A DNA stretch of 64,000 bases, from the NCBI GenBank assembly GCA_007922195.1, contig ML681997.1, positions 8,249,317 through 8,313,316 on the forward strand, written 5' to 3'. Source of the DNA: Podocnemis expansa (taxonomy: Eukaryota > Chordata > Testudines > Podocnemididae). The notes under the pieces are model-generated. The model did no database searches, had not been told where the DNA came from, and saw only the letters and a list, made by a program, of their open reading frames with translations. This document shows, one piece after another, positions 23,823-34,717 of this stretch (positions are counted from its first letter, which is position 1; every line of letters begins with the position of its first letter). A program made the translations under genes and the position numbers.

Positions 23823-24357
23823 ATTGATCCTCCATTGATGATCTATCCAGTCCCTTTGTTAATGGAAGGCTGAGCTGAGTTTGTCTTTGACATTTCTTGA
23901 TAAGGTGTGGCCTAACTGCCCCTCTGCTCCTGAAGAGTTTTGCCTCCATCTGTTTTAGGCCATGAGGACACGTCTTGGGTAATATTACACAGCAAAGGCT
24001 CACAACCATACACATAAAATTTCAACAAACATATTATTACAACAATAATGATCGGTACCTCATGAGCATACTGAAGACATCTCATATGACATTCTTTCCT
24101 TTAAAACATACACAATTATACTGTAAAAGTGAATATGGAGGTGCATGGCATCACACTGTCATGCTTGGCTGGCTGTTGTAGATAGTCAAGCAGGACCAAC
24201 CCCATTTAGAGTCTGGTGGCATTTTCTTTGCTGAACTCTGCTCATGAGTTAGAAAACTGTTTATTTGCAACTAAATACTGTCCTGTGCTTTAGCCTTCAC
24301 AATACAGATCACTTTTCAGATTTGCTGTTGAGTTATTAGACCTATTCAGCTGTTATT
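23823..24357. other. Intergenic DNA, nothing recognised
   Basis: AT-rich sequence between the PLE pair and the next DNA transposon. No gene or repeat was recognised. Confidence 0.35.
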
Positions 24358-24819
24358 GGCTATGTCTACACTTACAAAATTAATTTGAAGTAATTAATTT
24401 GAAATAACTACTTCAAATTAAAATCAAAGTTATTATTTCAAATTAGGACTACTTCAAAGATATTATTTCAAATTAGGAGTCCAGTGAAGACTCTTTAATT
24501 CAAAATAAATTGGGTTTTATTAATTCAAAGTAGAGAGTCTTCACTAGACTCTCTAATTCAAAATGGGGGAAGGCAGGCAAAAGAATAGTCAAATTAAGCC
24601 TATTCCCCATCTTAAAATGGCTTAATTCGAATTACTAACTTCAAAGTAAGCAATACATTGAAGTAAAAGTAGGTTTTATTATATCACGTAAGTGCTTCTT
24701 TATTTTGATTGAAGGAACTGCTCAATTAGATATAATAAAAATGCCTCCTTGGCCAGGGAATATGTTATTTCAGATTAAGCCTCTTTAATTCAAAATAACT
24801 TGCAAGTATAGACATAGTC
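24358..24819. mobile_element. Short DNA transposon, GGCTATGTCTACACT family
   Basis: The left terminus is GGCTATGTCTACACTTAC and the right terminus GTATAGACATAGTC. The arms consist of TAATTTGAAATAAC and AATTCAAAATAA modules, and the middle holds CTCTCTAATTCAAAATGGGG, which recurs inverted in the element at 28463-28932. No coding sequence. Confidence 0.8.
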
Positions 24820-24886
24820 ATAGAGATGGACACATGTAAAATTATAAGAAGACAATGATTTTTTAAGATTAACAGATTTATTTTTT

Positions 24887-24927
24887 GCATGAGCTTTCGT
24901 GGGAGAAAATCCCACTTCATCAGATGC
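24887..24927 (-). ncRNA. Hammerhead-ribozyme-like motif in PLE tail, best copy
   Basis: On the minus strand the order is GCAT, CTGATGA, an extra A, GTGGGA-loop-TCCCAC, GAAA, GCTC, ATGC. GCAT pairs with ATGC as stem I, GTGGGA with TCCCAC as stem II, and AGCT would form only a minimal, self-complementary stem III, with cleavage expected after the C of GCTC. All core bases of the hammerhead consensus are present, with one extra A between the CTGATGA strand and stem II. Hammerhead motifs with very short stem III, able to act as dimers, are an established component of some Penelope-like elements; activity here is inference. Confidence 0.6.
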
Positions 24928-25059
24928 TTTGAAGATGAGTGAACTTACAGAATGGAATGAAAATAAATGCAAGGGGGTGTAAAACATAGGATCAGGTCAT
25001 ACAGTAACAGCAAATCAGAGCAGTTGTTAGGTTCAAACCATGGGAAGCCTGAAATCAAA

Positions 25060-25420
25060 TTACCTTTTGTAATGGGAAAAGAACCCATAGTCTCGATTCA
25101 GTCCTGCTTTCACAGAATTTAGCTTGCATATTAATTTGAGTTCAGCTGTTTCTCTTTGAAGTCTTGATGTCCCAGCCACATCTCTGACGACAGTCATTAA
25201 CAAATCATTTATCGAGTGATTAGAAAGATGGAAGTGCTCAGCAACTAGTTTCTTTGTTCTCTGATTTCTTATATCAGCTCTGTGCTCATTTATCCTTTTG
25301 CGCAGCAATCGTCCTGTTTGTCCAATGTATAAGGTGTTGGGGTATTTCTTGCACATGATGGCATAGACCACATTAGTAGATGAGCAGGTAAATGAGCCTT
25401 TGATGGAGTAGCAGGCTTGA
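25060..25420 (-). pseudogene. PLE GIY-YIG endonuclease domain, minus-strand copy
   Basis: The frame is open from about 25418 to the stop at 25060-25062. It reads YSIKGSFTCSS, then VVYAIMCKK (the GIY-like strand), LYIGQTGRLLRKRINEH (the YIG strand and the catalytic Arg helix), EHFHLSNHS, ETAELKLICKL and finally RDYGFFSHYKR at the C-terminus. In PLEs this domain follows the reverse transcriptase and nicks target DNA for target-primed reverse transcription. The reverse transcriptase is entirely missing, so this is a 5'-truncated, non-autonomous copy; the retained domain itself shows no internal stop. Confidence 0.88.
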
Positions 25421-25746
25421 TTAGGACCTATGATGGTATCTGTTGTGCAGATATGTGGGCAGACTTGACAGCCTTATACATTGGACAAACAGGACGATTG
25501 CTGCACAAAAGGATAAATAAACCCAGAGCTGATATCAGAAATCACAGAACAAAGAAACCAGTTGCTGAGCATTTCCATCTTTCTAATCACTCGATGAATG
25601 ATTTGTTGATGTCTGTCATCAGAGATGTGGCTGGGACATCAAGACTTCAAAGAGAAACAGCTGAACTCGAATTAATATGCAAGCTAAATTCTGTGAAAGC
25701 AGGACTGAATCGAGACTATGGGTTCTTTTCCCATTACAAAAGGTAA
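25417..25746 (+). pseudogene. PLE GIY-YIG endonuclease domain, plus-strand copy
   Basis: From about 25471 the frame matches the minus-strand partner: LYIGQTGRLLHKRINKPRADI, EHFHLSNHS, ETAELELICKL and RDYGFFSHYKR before the stop at 25744-25746. The first strand of the fold (VVYAIMC) is absent: codons before LYIGQT come from unrelated sequence. The His of the KRINEH motif is replaced (KRINKP). The domain is therefore truncated and unlikely to be active. Tail sequence with the hammerhead-like block follows at 25879-25919. Confidence 0.88.
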
Positions 25747-25878
25747 TTTGATTTCAGGCTTCCCATGGTTTGAACCTAACAACTGCTCTGATTTGCTGTT
25801 ACTGTATGACCTGATCCTATGTTTTACACCCCCTTGCATTTATTTTCATTCCGTTCTGTAAGTTCAACCATCTTTGAA

Positions 25879-25919
25879 GCATCTGAGGAAGTGGAATTGT
25901 CTCCCATGAAAGCTCAAGC
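25879..25919 (+). ncRNA. Decayed hammerhead-like motif in PLE tail
   Basis: This is the plus-strand partner of 24887-24927. CTGATGA has become CTGAGGA, stem II has lost pairs, and ATGC has become AAGC, so it should be inactive. Confidence 0.5.
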
Positions 25920-26034
25920 AAAAAATGAATCTGTTAGTCTTAAAGTGCCACACGACTCCTTGGGTTTTTTTTTTTTTTTTTTTGCTGGACTGGACTAACA
26001 CAGCTATCCCTTTGGAAATTGACAATGATTTTTT

Positions 26035-26679
26035 GAGTTAAAAAACTAAAGGCCATGTTAATTCTTTTAGTCTTTTATGTCTTCAAAGTAAAAAAAAAAA
26101 AGTATATTCAAATGCAGAGAGTCTGATCAATGAGAAGACTTCCATCACTCTGGTCAAGTCACTAATGGGTATTTATTTTATATCAATGAAACATGCAAAT
26201 TTGCAGAGACATGGCTCAGAAAAGATGTGCTACAGCTTGGGGCATCCACAAAGCCAAAGGTGCAAGCAGTAATAAAGATGATGAATGCCTTGGAAACACT
26301 GCAAGTTATGTGTAATAAACTATAAATGTATATGTAATGGGATGGTAAGAATTAGTTGTTCAACCAATAAACTTTTCTTTGTCTTACTATATAATTCACT
26401 GTTAACCCCTAGACACAAAGCCTATTAAAGTCAAGAGAAAAAACTCCTATTGATACCAGGGAAGTTTGGATCAGGCCCTTATGGAACTACACAGTTGCAA
26501 AACTTCAGCCATATATTTTCAATGAACTGTATTTAGTTTGCAGGACAAGATTACTAACAGCATGTCAGAGGAGAGCACCTGCTACCCAGGATCACAATGA
26601 TATATAATAGTCTCACAAGAACTCGTGCTGAAATGTTACAAGAAATTTTACAAAGCGCACAATTGTATTGAAGATCAGT
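26035..26679. other. Intergenic DNA, nothing recognised
   Basis: AT-rich sequence with an A-run at 26091-26101 and no recognisable gene or repeat end. Confidence 0.35.
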
Positions 26680-27267
26680 CTGGGCCAGTCCTACCACAGA
26701 GGTGATGTAGGCTGTCGCCTAGGGTCCCAAACATTAAGGGGCACCAGGGTCCACTGGGCTGGGGCCAGGAAGGCTAGTTTAAATTTTCCACCCTGCTGCA
26801 CACAGGCACATAGCCCAAGGTGGGAGATCCTCCTATCCCTGCTCCAGCAAAGGTAAGTGCGGTTGGTGGGGGCTCGTACAGAAAGGCTTGGGCTAGGAGG
26901 AGTAGGAGAAGGGGTGAGCACAGGCTGCTTGGCTGGCTTGCTGCTTGGCCTGGCCCTGCACGGCCCGCTGCTCAGCCCAGTGCAGCCCGCAACCCTTGGC
27001 CAGCCCATGCACAGCCAGGCTTGTGGGGGCTTGAGAAGTGGGAGCGGGGAGGCGCTGGCCCCTCGGCTGGCCCAGGCCACCACCCAGCCCATGCAGCCCA
27101 TGCCCCTTGGTCGGTCTGCCGCTCATCCAGGCTTGGAGGGGCTCAGAGGAGTGAGAGGTAGCTCCCACCACCCATCAGGCCCACCATCCGGCCCAGGCCA
27201 CCACCAGGGGAAGGGGAGCCAAAATCACAGTTGCCTAGGGCACCAAAAAAGCTTGGGCTGGCCCTCA
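26680..27267. mobile_element. GC-rich non-autonomous DNA element, GGGCCAGTCCTACC family
   Basis: The left end CTGGGCCAGTCCTACC and the right end GCTTGGGCTGGCCCTCAG are approximate inverted termini. ACATTAAGGGGCACCA near the left end also occurs in the truncated copy at 50279. The GC-rich centre yields overlapping open frames on both strands without domains. A weak direct repeat (GATCAGT and GTCAGT) flanks the element. Confidence 0.55.
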
Positions 27268-28316
27268 GGTCAGTAAAGTGTGCCATGATTTTTATATGGA
27301 ACCTTTACCCAAAAAAACATGCCAAAGCCAGTAGACTTCCAGCCACTGTCAAATAGAAGAATACTGATTGACAAAGATATCTCTATCCACATGGGATGCG
27401 TACACATAGCATTGGAAAAGATATTCACGGAGAAGTTACAGAGAGGCATATATTGCGCCCCTCGCCAGGAGCAGTGTCATTATTTAACAAACACACAATT
27501 GTGGGTGCTCTGGAAGAACACAGTGGATGGTGTAGTCCTTACTCAACCACTGAGGGCATTAGGTTTACTCCCATGAGTAGTGGTTACTCATTGAGTACTG
27601 ATTGCAGCATAGGATCTACTGGCTCCCCCGGTATTCAGATGCAATTTTTTCAAGCACCACTGCACTGAAGCTAAGGATGGAACAGCAGCCACTCCAGCCA
27701 GGGGGACAGACCGACAATTTGTGAACCTGGGCATCAGTAACTAACAGGTGTCACTCTGCCTCTCATAGGTCTGGGTCCATAATACTGGATCTCCTCTGAG
27801 CCTTTCCTCCTATTTTATTTAAAGAAATACCTCCTGTAAAACACCCAGCCCTGTCATGAATCTCCCTCTTGGGAAGGAGTCACACGTTCTTTCTGATTGT
27901 CCTGTCCAGAAAACAGAACTCCTGGCCCAGGAGTAAACACCCAGACTAGCACTTTCCGCATTGTACTAGAGTCTGGGTATCCTTTCCAATTAAATGTGAA
28001 CCTTTTAAAGGAAGCTACCATGGCATTCTGGGATTTGTAGTTTACAGGTAATGGATGCTGTGGGCGTCACAGCAAGGAATGTTGGGAAGCAAAGCAATAT
28101 AAAAGCACACCTATCTGCTTGCTGGGGGGAAGACCTGGAGTAAGAGGTAAAGCCTGCTGGGTGACTTGGTGACAGTAGCAAAGTATAACCATGTGCTTTA
28201 AACCTTTTTATAGCTCAAAGGGGGGTAAAGAAGTGCCTGAAAGGAAACATGGATTTTAGTTGGACTACTATGCATTTCTGCACACATGCAAAAGGCCGGG
28301 CAACTCAGCTAGAAGG
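27268..28316. other. Intergenic DNA, nothing recognised
   Basis: Short open frames without domains. GCATTCTGGGATTTGTAGTT near 28022 resembles a motif common in old vertebrate repeats, but the family could not be settled. Confidence 0.35.
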
Positions 28317-28324
28317 GTCCAGAG

Positions 28325-29290
28325 CAGTGGTCCCCAACCTGTGTTCTGGACACCGAAAGTGGCCCTAAGGGCTTTTAAAGTGGCACTTGGCTCCCCTCCT
28401 GCTGGCTGCACAATGAAGTCACTGCCTAAGAATCCAGGTGAAGGGTGTTTCCAGAAGACCAAGGTATGTCTACACTTAGAAGTTATGTCAAAATAAGGAG
28501 GCTTATTTCAAAATAACTTTTTTCCTGTCTATGCATGCATTTTGTTATTTCAAATTAAGTGTTTCTTTATTTTGACATAACAAAGTGCTATTTCAAAATA
28601 ATAAAGCCTGCTTTTATTTCAAAATAGCACTTAAATCAAAATTATTATTTCAAAATAAGGCAGTCTAAGATTCGGAATTGGCCTATTTTGAAATAATGGC
28701 CCTATTCTTTTGCATGCCTTCGCCCATTTTGAATTAGAGAGTCTAGTGAAGTTTCTCTACTTTGAAATAGTAAGTCCTACGTTAGTTTGAATTAGAGAGT
28801 CTTCCCGGGACTCCTAATTCAAAATAATAAATTTGAAGTAGTGCTAATGCAAAACAGTTACTTTGAATTAAAATTGAAGTAGTTATTTTGAAATAACTAT
28901 TCTGAATTAATTTTTTAAGTGTAGACATAGCCTAAAAACCAATGCAAGCTCCTTGCTGAAGCTGGAGAGATAGGAAATTAGTCCTCCCATCCCCCTGGCT
29001 GTAGCAGGGAGCACTGCAAAGCACTCTGCTTAGGTCCATAGGTACGAGGGTCCTTGCTGGAGTGAGAGGGAGGGGAGTAGATTACCAATCTTCTGTCCCC
29101 CTGCCTGCCTTGGGACCCAGACAGAGCGTGCAGAGCTGTGAAAAGCCTGCGGTTTCCCTTCTGCAGTCAGGGAGATGGGAGATCACTGAGAAAGGTGGCA
29201 AAATGTTTTTTTGGTGAAATGGGGGGGGGGCCTTCAGGGCTGTAAAAATGATATCTGTGGCCCTTGAGCCATTAAGGTTGGGAAGCACTG
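28325..29290. mobile_element. hAT-type element hosting a second transposon
   Basis: The left end CAGTGGTCCCCAACCTGTG and the right end GGTTGGGAAGCACTG are hAT-type inverted termini. They are flanked by GTCCAGAG (28317-28324) and GTCCAGGG (29291-29298), a 7-of-8 duplication. The element is split by another DNA transposon at 28463-28932, inserted later. Confidence 0.8.
28463..28932. mobile_element. Short DNA transposon nested in a hAT element
   Basis: The ends are GGTATGTCTACACTTAG and TTAAGTGTAGACATAGCC. The arms are built from TTATTTCAAAATAA modules and the body is an inverted relative of the element at 24358-24819, sharing ATTTTGAATTAGAGAGTC in the opposite sense. Confidence 0.82.
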
Positions 29291-29298
29291 GTCCAGGG

Positions 29299-29980
29299 TC
29301 ATCCGGAAACAGGGTGTGGCAGATTCTGGGTATGCTTTTGAAAGTGAATAGAAAAGTTTCATTACAGGCTACAAACCTGACAGGTCACACCCAGTACCTA
29401 TTAGAGAGCTGAGCCAATCAAACTGTGATGGGGAAGGGTTAGAAGAAGATGTATTACGCTGTAGATAGCACAACTGATTAAGGCAGGACCAACTGATATA
29501 TTTGCTGTGAGGCCCAGATCCAGTAACAGGACCACTTTGGATTCAGGTTATAGTTTTCTCTCACTAGCAATGGAGAGAGCTGGTCATGTATTAACCCAAG
29601 GGCTGGAATGTTGCTAGCTGTGGAGGTCCCCATGCTGCTTACCTGGGGACTGAGTTTGAAAGTGTTTTGACAGATTCTGCCATTCTGCTCAAACTCTGTG
29701 GAGTCTGGGTGACCCATAGCACCAATTGCAACCACATTACAAAGGGCAAGTCTTCACTGATGGCAGCAAATTCACCATCATCAGATTAGTCTTCCAAATT
29801 GACTGATCAGGACTGTGAAGACCCACTCAGCCAATCAGAAGATGATCTTGTAAGACCACCCCTGCAGAAGGAGTAGCATTGAGTCAAAGGGAAGGCATTT
29901 CCCTCCAACTCAGCATGCTGAAGACACTATGGGAAGTAGGCATGTGATGCAGTCTGGTTTGGGGGACTGTTTATGGTTAT
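29299..29980. other. Intergenic DNA, nothing recognised
   Basis: Open frames are short and lack motifs. The segment near 29780-29900 resembles that near 56930-57015 (ACTGATC...GACT...CCAATCAG), so part may belong to an unnamed interspersed repeat. Confidence 0.35.
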
Positions 29981-29989
29981 CCTTCATAT

Positions 29990-30760
29990 TAATATTTCAT
30001 ATTTGCAATAATCCATATGTGATATGCCATGTTTGGTATCAATAGAAAGGTTGTAATCTGCTAGGAATGATTATGTAGTTTATATATAGGTATCATATCT
30101 GTAATAGATATTAGGAATGTATTTATTTTATTTGTATTCCAAGTTATTTGACTCCACGAAATCCCAGACTGGGTGTCTGCAAAACTGTTGTGATCCTAAT
30201 GGCCAATTGATTAAGGGGTATCCCAGCTGCAGTAGGCTGAGAAAGAAACCTGTTTGGCCAGTCACCCAGACTGACCATGTGACTCAGCTCCATTTTGATT
30301 TGGCAAGGACTTGGAGAGCATGGAAGAGCAGAAGATGATAAAAGGCAATAGTCCCATCTCCATTTTGTCTTCAGTCTTCAGTCTGTCTGTAACCTGCAAC
30401 CAACACCCTCCTCTGGAACTACTCTCTGGAACTGAACAAAGGATTGCGACCCACCCAGGTGGTGAGTGCATACCAGAGGAACTGGACTAAACTGCAAACT
30501 ACAGATTCTTCAAGGGTGTGCTTTCTATGGACTCTAAAGCACTTGTATGTATATGATTCACTTTGACCCTTTAACATCTCTCATATTTTGTTTGTTTTCT
30601 TTTTATATTAAACCTTTAGTTGTGGTTACTAAAGGATTGGCTGGCAGAGTGGTATTTTGTGTAATATCCAAGCCTATATTGTTCTGGGTGATGTGGCTGG
30701 CCATTTGGGTTCAGGAGATCTTATTTCTTTAAGAGACCCAGTGGCCAGGTGGGGACCAGA
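29990..30760 (+). repeat. Unclassified interspersed repeat, LTR-like
   Basis: ATATGCCATGTTTGGTATCA, AACCTGCAACCAACACCC and a T-rich stretch leading to TTATATTAAACCTTTAG are arranged as in the repeat at 13500-14640. No coding domain is visible. Called LTR-like only from overall resemblance. Confidence 0.3.
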
Positions 30761-33200
30761 GTAGCTGATGTGCAATAAAGGGGGCTTTTTCTATTTTGTT
30801 ATGCTTGGTGATGACCAGAGTGGGGAATCAGAAGCATGTTTTGTTACTGACTGGGAGACTGGTTTAAGTACCACCTGTCAGTGGTTTGGGGTGTTTGGCC
30901 TCAGGTTTGCACCTTGCCCTGGTTTTGGCACATTGAGAAAGTTATCTCAGGAGGCACAGGTCACAAAGCAGCTGAAGAGAGATATGCAAGGTATATTAAG
31001 TGCTTTGTGTATCTTCCTTCAATTGCTGCTGAAATCCAGCCCAAGTGTAGATCATTCCAAAGACTGAGATATCCTCTATTGGAGCTGATCTGGTGGGGAG
31101 GGGCACGGGTGTATGAATGTGTGCACGACGTGTGTGCTTAAGTATGGATGTTAAATTTAAATATATAACCACAAAAGGGGAAGCCTGCATGACGAACATC
31201 AGTAGATTTACTAAAAGCTGTTGTTTAACTGTTATTCCTAGCTATTTACGATGTTTTATACTATTTCCTATGTGCAGTGAAGGTTAGTTTACTAAGAAAC
31301 TTTGATGTTGTCTTTCAAGTTGACTAGGAAGTTTTAACACCTACAGATCAGGGTTTTATAGAGCATTAGACTGAGGTAAACATCAAGGCTTTTGTATCTG
31401 AAGAAACAGAGCTCTGGCCAGTACTTTAGCAAAGACTTAAGCTGAGGTGCAAGACAAATGGGTGTTTAGACTGTTTATTGGAAAGAGTGACCACTTATTC
31501 CCTCAGAACAGTCTAAACAAACAATTTATTTCACTTTGCATTCAGCTCCAATGCTACTAATACCTTTCCCAGACCTGAAGAAGAACTCTGTGTGGCTCAG
31601 ATGCTTGTCTCTCTCTCTCACCATAAGAGGTTGGTCCAATAAAAGATATGCCCTCACCCAGCTTGCCTCTCTATCACAACCAACTGACATACAGTGAAAT
31701 GGAGCCCTGGAGTGAGCAGGAGTGGCTTGTGGGTACCTTTGAAGAAGACCTACTATCTCCTAGGAACCTGCTCAGCCTCTCTAAGGAATCATGGAGAAAA
31801 GAGTGATGTGGCACTGTGATGGGGTGTCTACCCAACACATACAACACTGAATCACTAAGCTGGCCAGGTAGGCCTATTAATTCCAGTCTGCACTCGGAGG
31901 AAGAACCAGGGAGCAGGGAATTGATTACAAGTGGGTTCACCTGAGCAGGAACAAGAAGGACCTATAAAACCAGGAAGCTGGTCAGGGGTATTCTCCACCC
32001 CCTGTGCCAGCCCCAGGTCCAATCCGGCTCACCAGCCCCAGGACAGCCTGCCACACCAGCTCATGGGCCTGAGCCACCACCAGCTCTGAACCAGCCTGCC
32101 CCTACTGGCCCTCAGACCCAAGCTGCCAGCAGCCCTGAGCCAACCTGCTGCTGCCAGTCTCACGTCCTGGCTAGGCTGGGGCCAGCTTCTGCTGCTGGTC
32201 CCATGTTTGTACAGGCTCTGTGAGCCTGGGCTCAGCAGGACTCACAGCATTGGCTGAGACACTCAGGGCTTGCGCCCCTTCTGCCCCAAGCCAGTGACAA
32301 CCCTGAAGCTGGCCACAGCCAAGGGCTGCTGTGGGGAAAGCCAGTCACTCCCTGGGAAGAGATTTTGGAACTGGTATAACCAAGGCAAGGAGGGAAACCA
32401 GGACTTGCAGGAATCAGTCCAGGGAGGGAACAGTAAGAACGGAGGGAGGAAAGCCAGAACTGTTGGGTGTAGGGTCCCTAGACTAGAACCTGGAGTAGTG
32501 CGTGGGCCCAGGTTCCCCATCAGCTACAGAGGGCATGGTGTAGACCAGCAGCACAGTGACTAGGAAGACAGCCTGGATCACAGAGGGAGTGACAAAGTGC
32601 TGAAGGACCATGCTCTGCAAGGCGGTAACACTCAGTGACCTAGCTGGAAGGGCTGAGTGAAGAAGAGGATGTTGCAGTTCCTGGGACGATAGAGAGGTGG
32701 CGCGTGAGTGTGGGAAGGGGCATTGACCTCAAGAGCTAATCTCCAGAATGGCCTGGAGGAGGTGCTAGACATACAGCGAGTGGTATGCCCTGTTATAGGA
32801 ACTCTAGCAGGAAGGTGGGTTCTGCTGGGGAGATCTGTGAAGTAACTTTCTGCTTTGGGGTTTCCAGGTTGTTTTTCTTTTTTTTTTTTTTAAACGTCTC
32901 CAGGAAGACAGATCTGGGAGTGAAGTGACCCACCCAGTTTGGTGGGTCACTGTATTCTGGGTTGATACCAGGAGCAGGAATGGAGGTTGGAGGTGTTTTT
33001 TGGTTTAGCCAAAGAGCTGCTGATGAGGAGAAATTGAAGTGATGGCCAAATGTGAGGACACAAGAAAGGAAAGCCAGCCTGTATATGTGGAATCATGCCA
33101 ACTGCTGGTCCACCGCCACATCCGTCCTCCCCTAACCAGTGGTCTTACTACAACCCTGCTCCTGTTGTGATGGTTCTCACTTCAGAACCTACTAATAAGG
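30761..33200. other. Intergenic DNA with possible LTR-like repeat remnants
   Basis: The segment from about 31805 (GTGATGGGGTGTCTACCC) through 32000 (CCTATAAAACCAGGAAGC) resembles turtle LTR-type sequence with a TATA-like box, but no partner LTR, primer-binding site or coding motif was identified. The rest holds no recognised feature. Confidence 0.3.
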
Positions 33201-33208
33201 CACTATAG

Positions 33209-34649
33209 CAAGGGTTCTTAACTTGGGGTGCCCACACCCCTATGGGTGTGGAAAGGGGTGAGGAGTAATGTATAATTTAAACAAAGAACATCTACCCAAT
33301 ATACTGTAGGAATATATGGGCAAAGTCACTCATAACTGTGTTAACCTATTCATGGTATTCATTCATAACCTTAAGCGTTTCATTCATGTCAATCTTCATA
33401 TACCAGTGTAGATTTGATAATTGATTCTTTCCTTTACTTGTATTAATCTTTATATGTGTAAGCTTGACTTCTTTTGTATATTGATAATTAATTACTATTT
33501 GTAACTTTGTTATAAGTATAATGCTTGCCATTTATTACTTTGTTAGGTCCATCTCCTTGCAATCACATTGGTTAGTTGAGGAACACAGGACTCAAGCCAC
33601 TAACCTTTTGCTTTACCATCTACAGGGGAAAGCAGCCATGTCATTGCCCCTGAGCCACTCACTCCCAGCTTGCATTGTTGTGAAAGTTCATGCCTATATG
33701 TTTCATCACTAGAAGCTGTATTCACACACTTACCTGATCTTCATAATATACGAAATAATGTTATTCTTCTAAGCCATGCTCCATATTGTAAATGAAACTC
33801 CATTTTGATCACTGTACTCCATCTTGTACCAAAATCTTAGCTGATAAAAACAAGGTGTGGATGGAGGGTGTATGTATGTATGTGTGAACCAGTTCCAAAC
33901 TGCCAGTTGATCCTGATGAGGCGTGAAGTCCATCCAACGACTGAAGAGTGGGAAAAGGATCCACCCCAGAAACAAAACAACTACAACTTAACCAAGCCAT
34001 CAAAAACAAGCTGAAAGTCACATCTGCTATTGTCCACTAATCAATGGTCATACAGGAGCAGTGTGACTCAGCAGCACTCATGGTCTTTTATTAACAAACT
34101 GAATGTCACGCCTGCTATTGTCCAGCAATCAGTGGTTGTACAGAAGTGACGTGACCCACCAGTACTCATAGACTTCCACTGAAGCCAAAACTGCATAAAA
34201 GACTGGGTGGGATCACAAGGCTTTGGGGAACTGTTCTGCACAAGACCTGGAAGAAAGGAGCATCGGTGCGCACCCAACGAAGACCCTGCTCCCCCCTCGT
34301 GCCCAGCTTCCCTGGCCAGGTAGCTGCAACGAGCCACGAACCCAAGCTGCAGTCTCAAACCACAATCAAGACTGGTAACTATCAACTGCAGAACATCTAC
34401 TGGTGTGTTTGGGCATGTGTGTGTGTGTGTGTAAGTGTAGTGCTAGGCTAGGGATTAATTTTGTCCCTTGTAATAAATGCGGCACATTGCCTTTTCCCCC
34501 TTGAAAAGATCCTGAGTGCTCCTTTGCATAACAATACGTCAAATGTGAAGTCATCATGACAGATTAATTTTTTTTTTTTTGGTGGGCATGTGGGGTTACC
34601 ATGTATCACTGTAGTGGGTGTGGGGTCTCTAAAAAGTTAATAACCCCTG
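33209..34649. mobile_element. hAT-type element of 1.44 kb with perfect target duplication
   Basis: The left end CAAGGGTTCTTAACTTGGGG and the right end AAGTTAATAACCCCTG are inverted termini. CACTATAG occurs at 33201-33208 and 34650-34657, a perfect 8-bp duplication. No transposase is seen; the middle (about 33700-34560) looks like unrelated inserted repeat, including a GT/TG dinucleotide run near 34418-34432. Confidence 0.82.
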
Positions 34650-34668
34650 CACTATAGCCACCAAACCC

Positions 34669-34717
34669 CTTGTTTGTTTTGTTGAACTAGACAAACCTGG
34701 CTACCCCTTTGGAACTA
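34669..34717 (+). mobile_element. Penelope-like tail fragment
   Basis: CTTGTTTGTTTTGTTGAACT followed by CTACCCCTTTGGAACT matches the last 50 bases of the PLE tails elsewhere in the window. Confidence 0.75.

Larger units (their letters stand above)
24865..26020. mobile_element. Head-to-head inverted pair of Penelope-like elements
   Basis: Two truncated PLE copies face each other: the minus-strand copy runs leftward from about 25420 to 24865 and the plus-strand copy rightward from about 25471 to 26020, about 95% identical by eye over the shared part. Each has the end of the GIY-YIG domain, then a shared 3' tail. The whole is bracketed by GACAATGATTTTTT at 24851-24864 and 26021-26034, a perfect 14-bp direct repeat, which means both halves were probably inserted together. 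The plus copy reaches the family terminus (ATCCCTTTGGAA) and has a T-run at about 25965-25983; the minus copy stops earlier, after GATTAACAGATTT. Confidence 0.88.
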
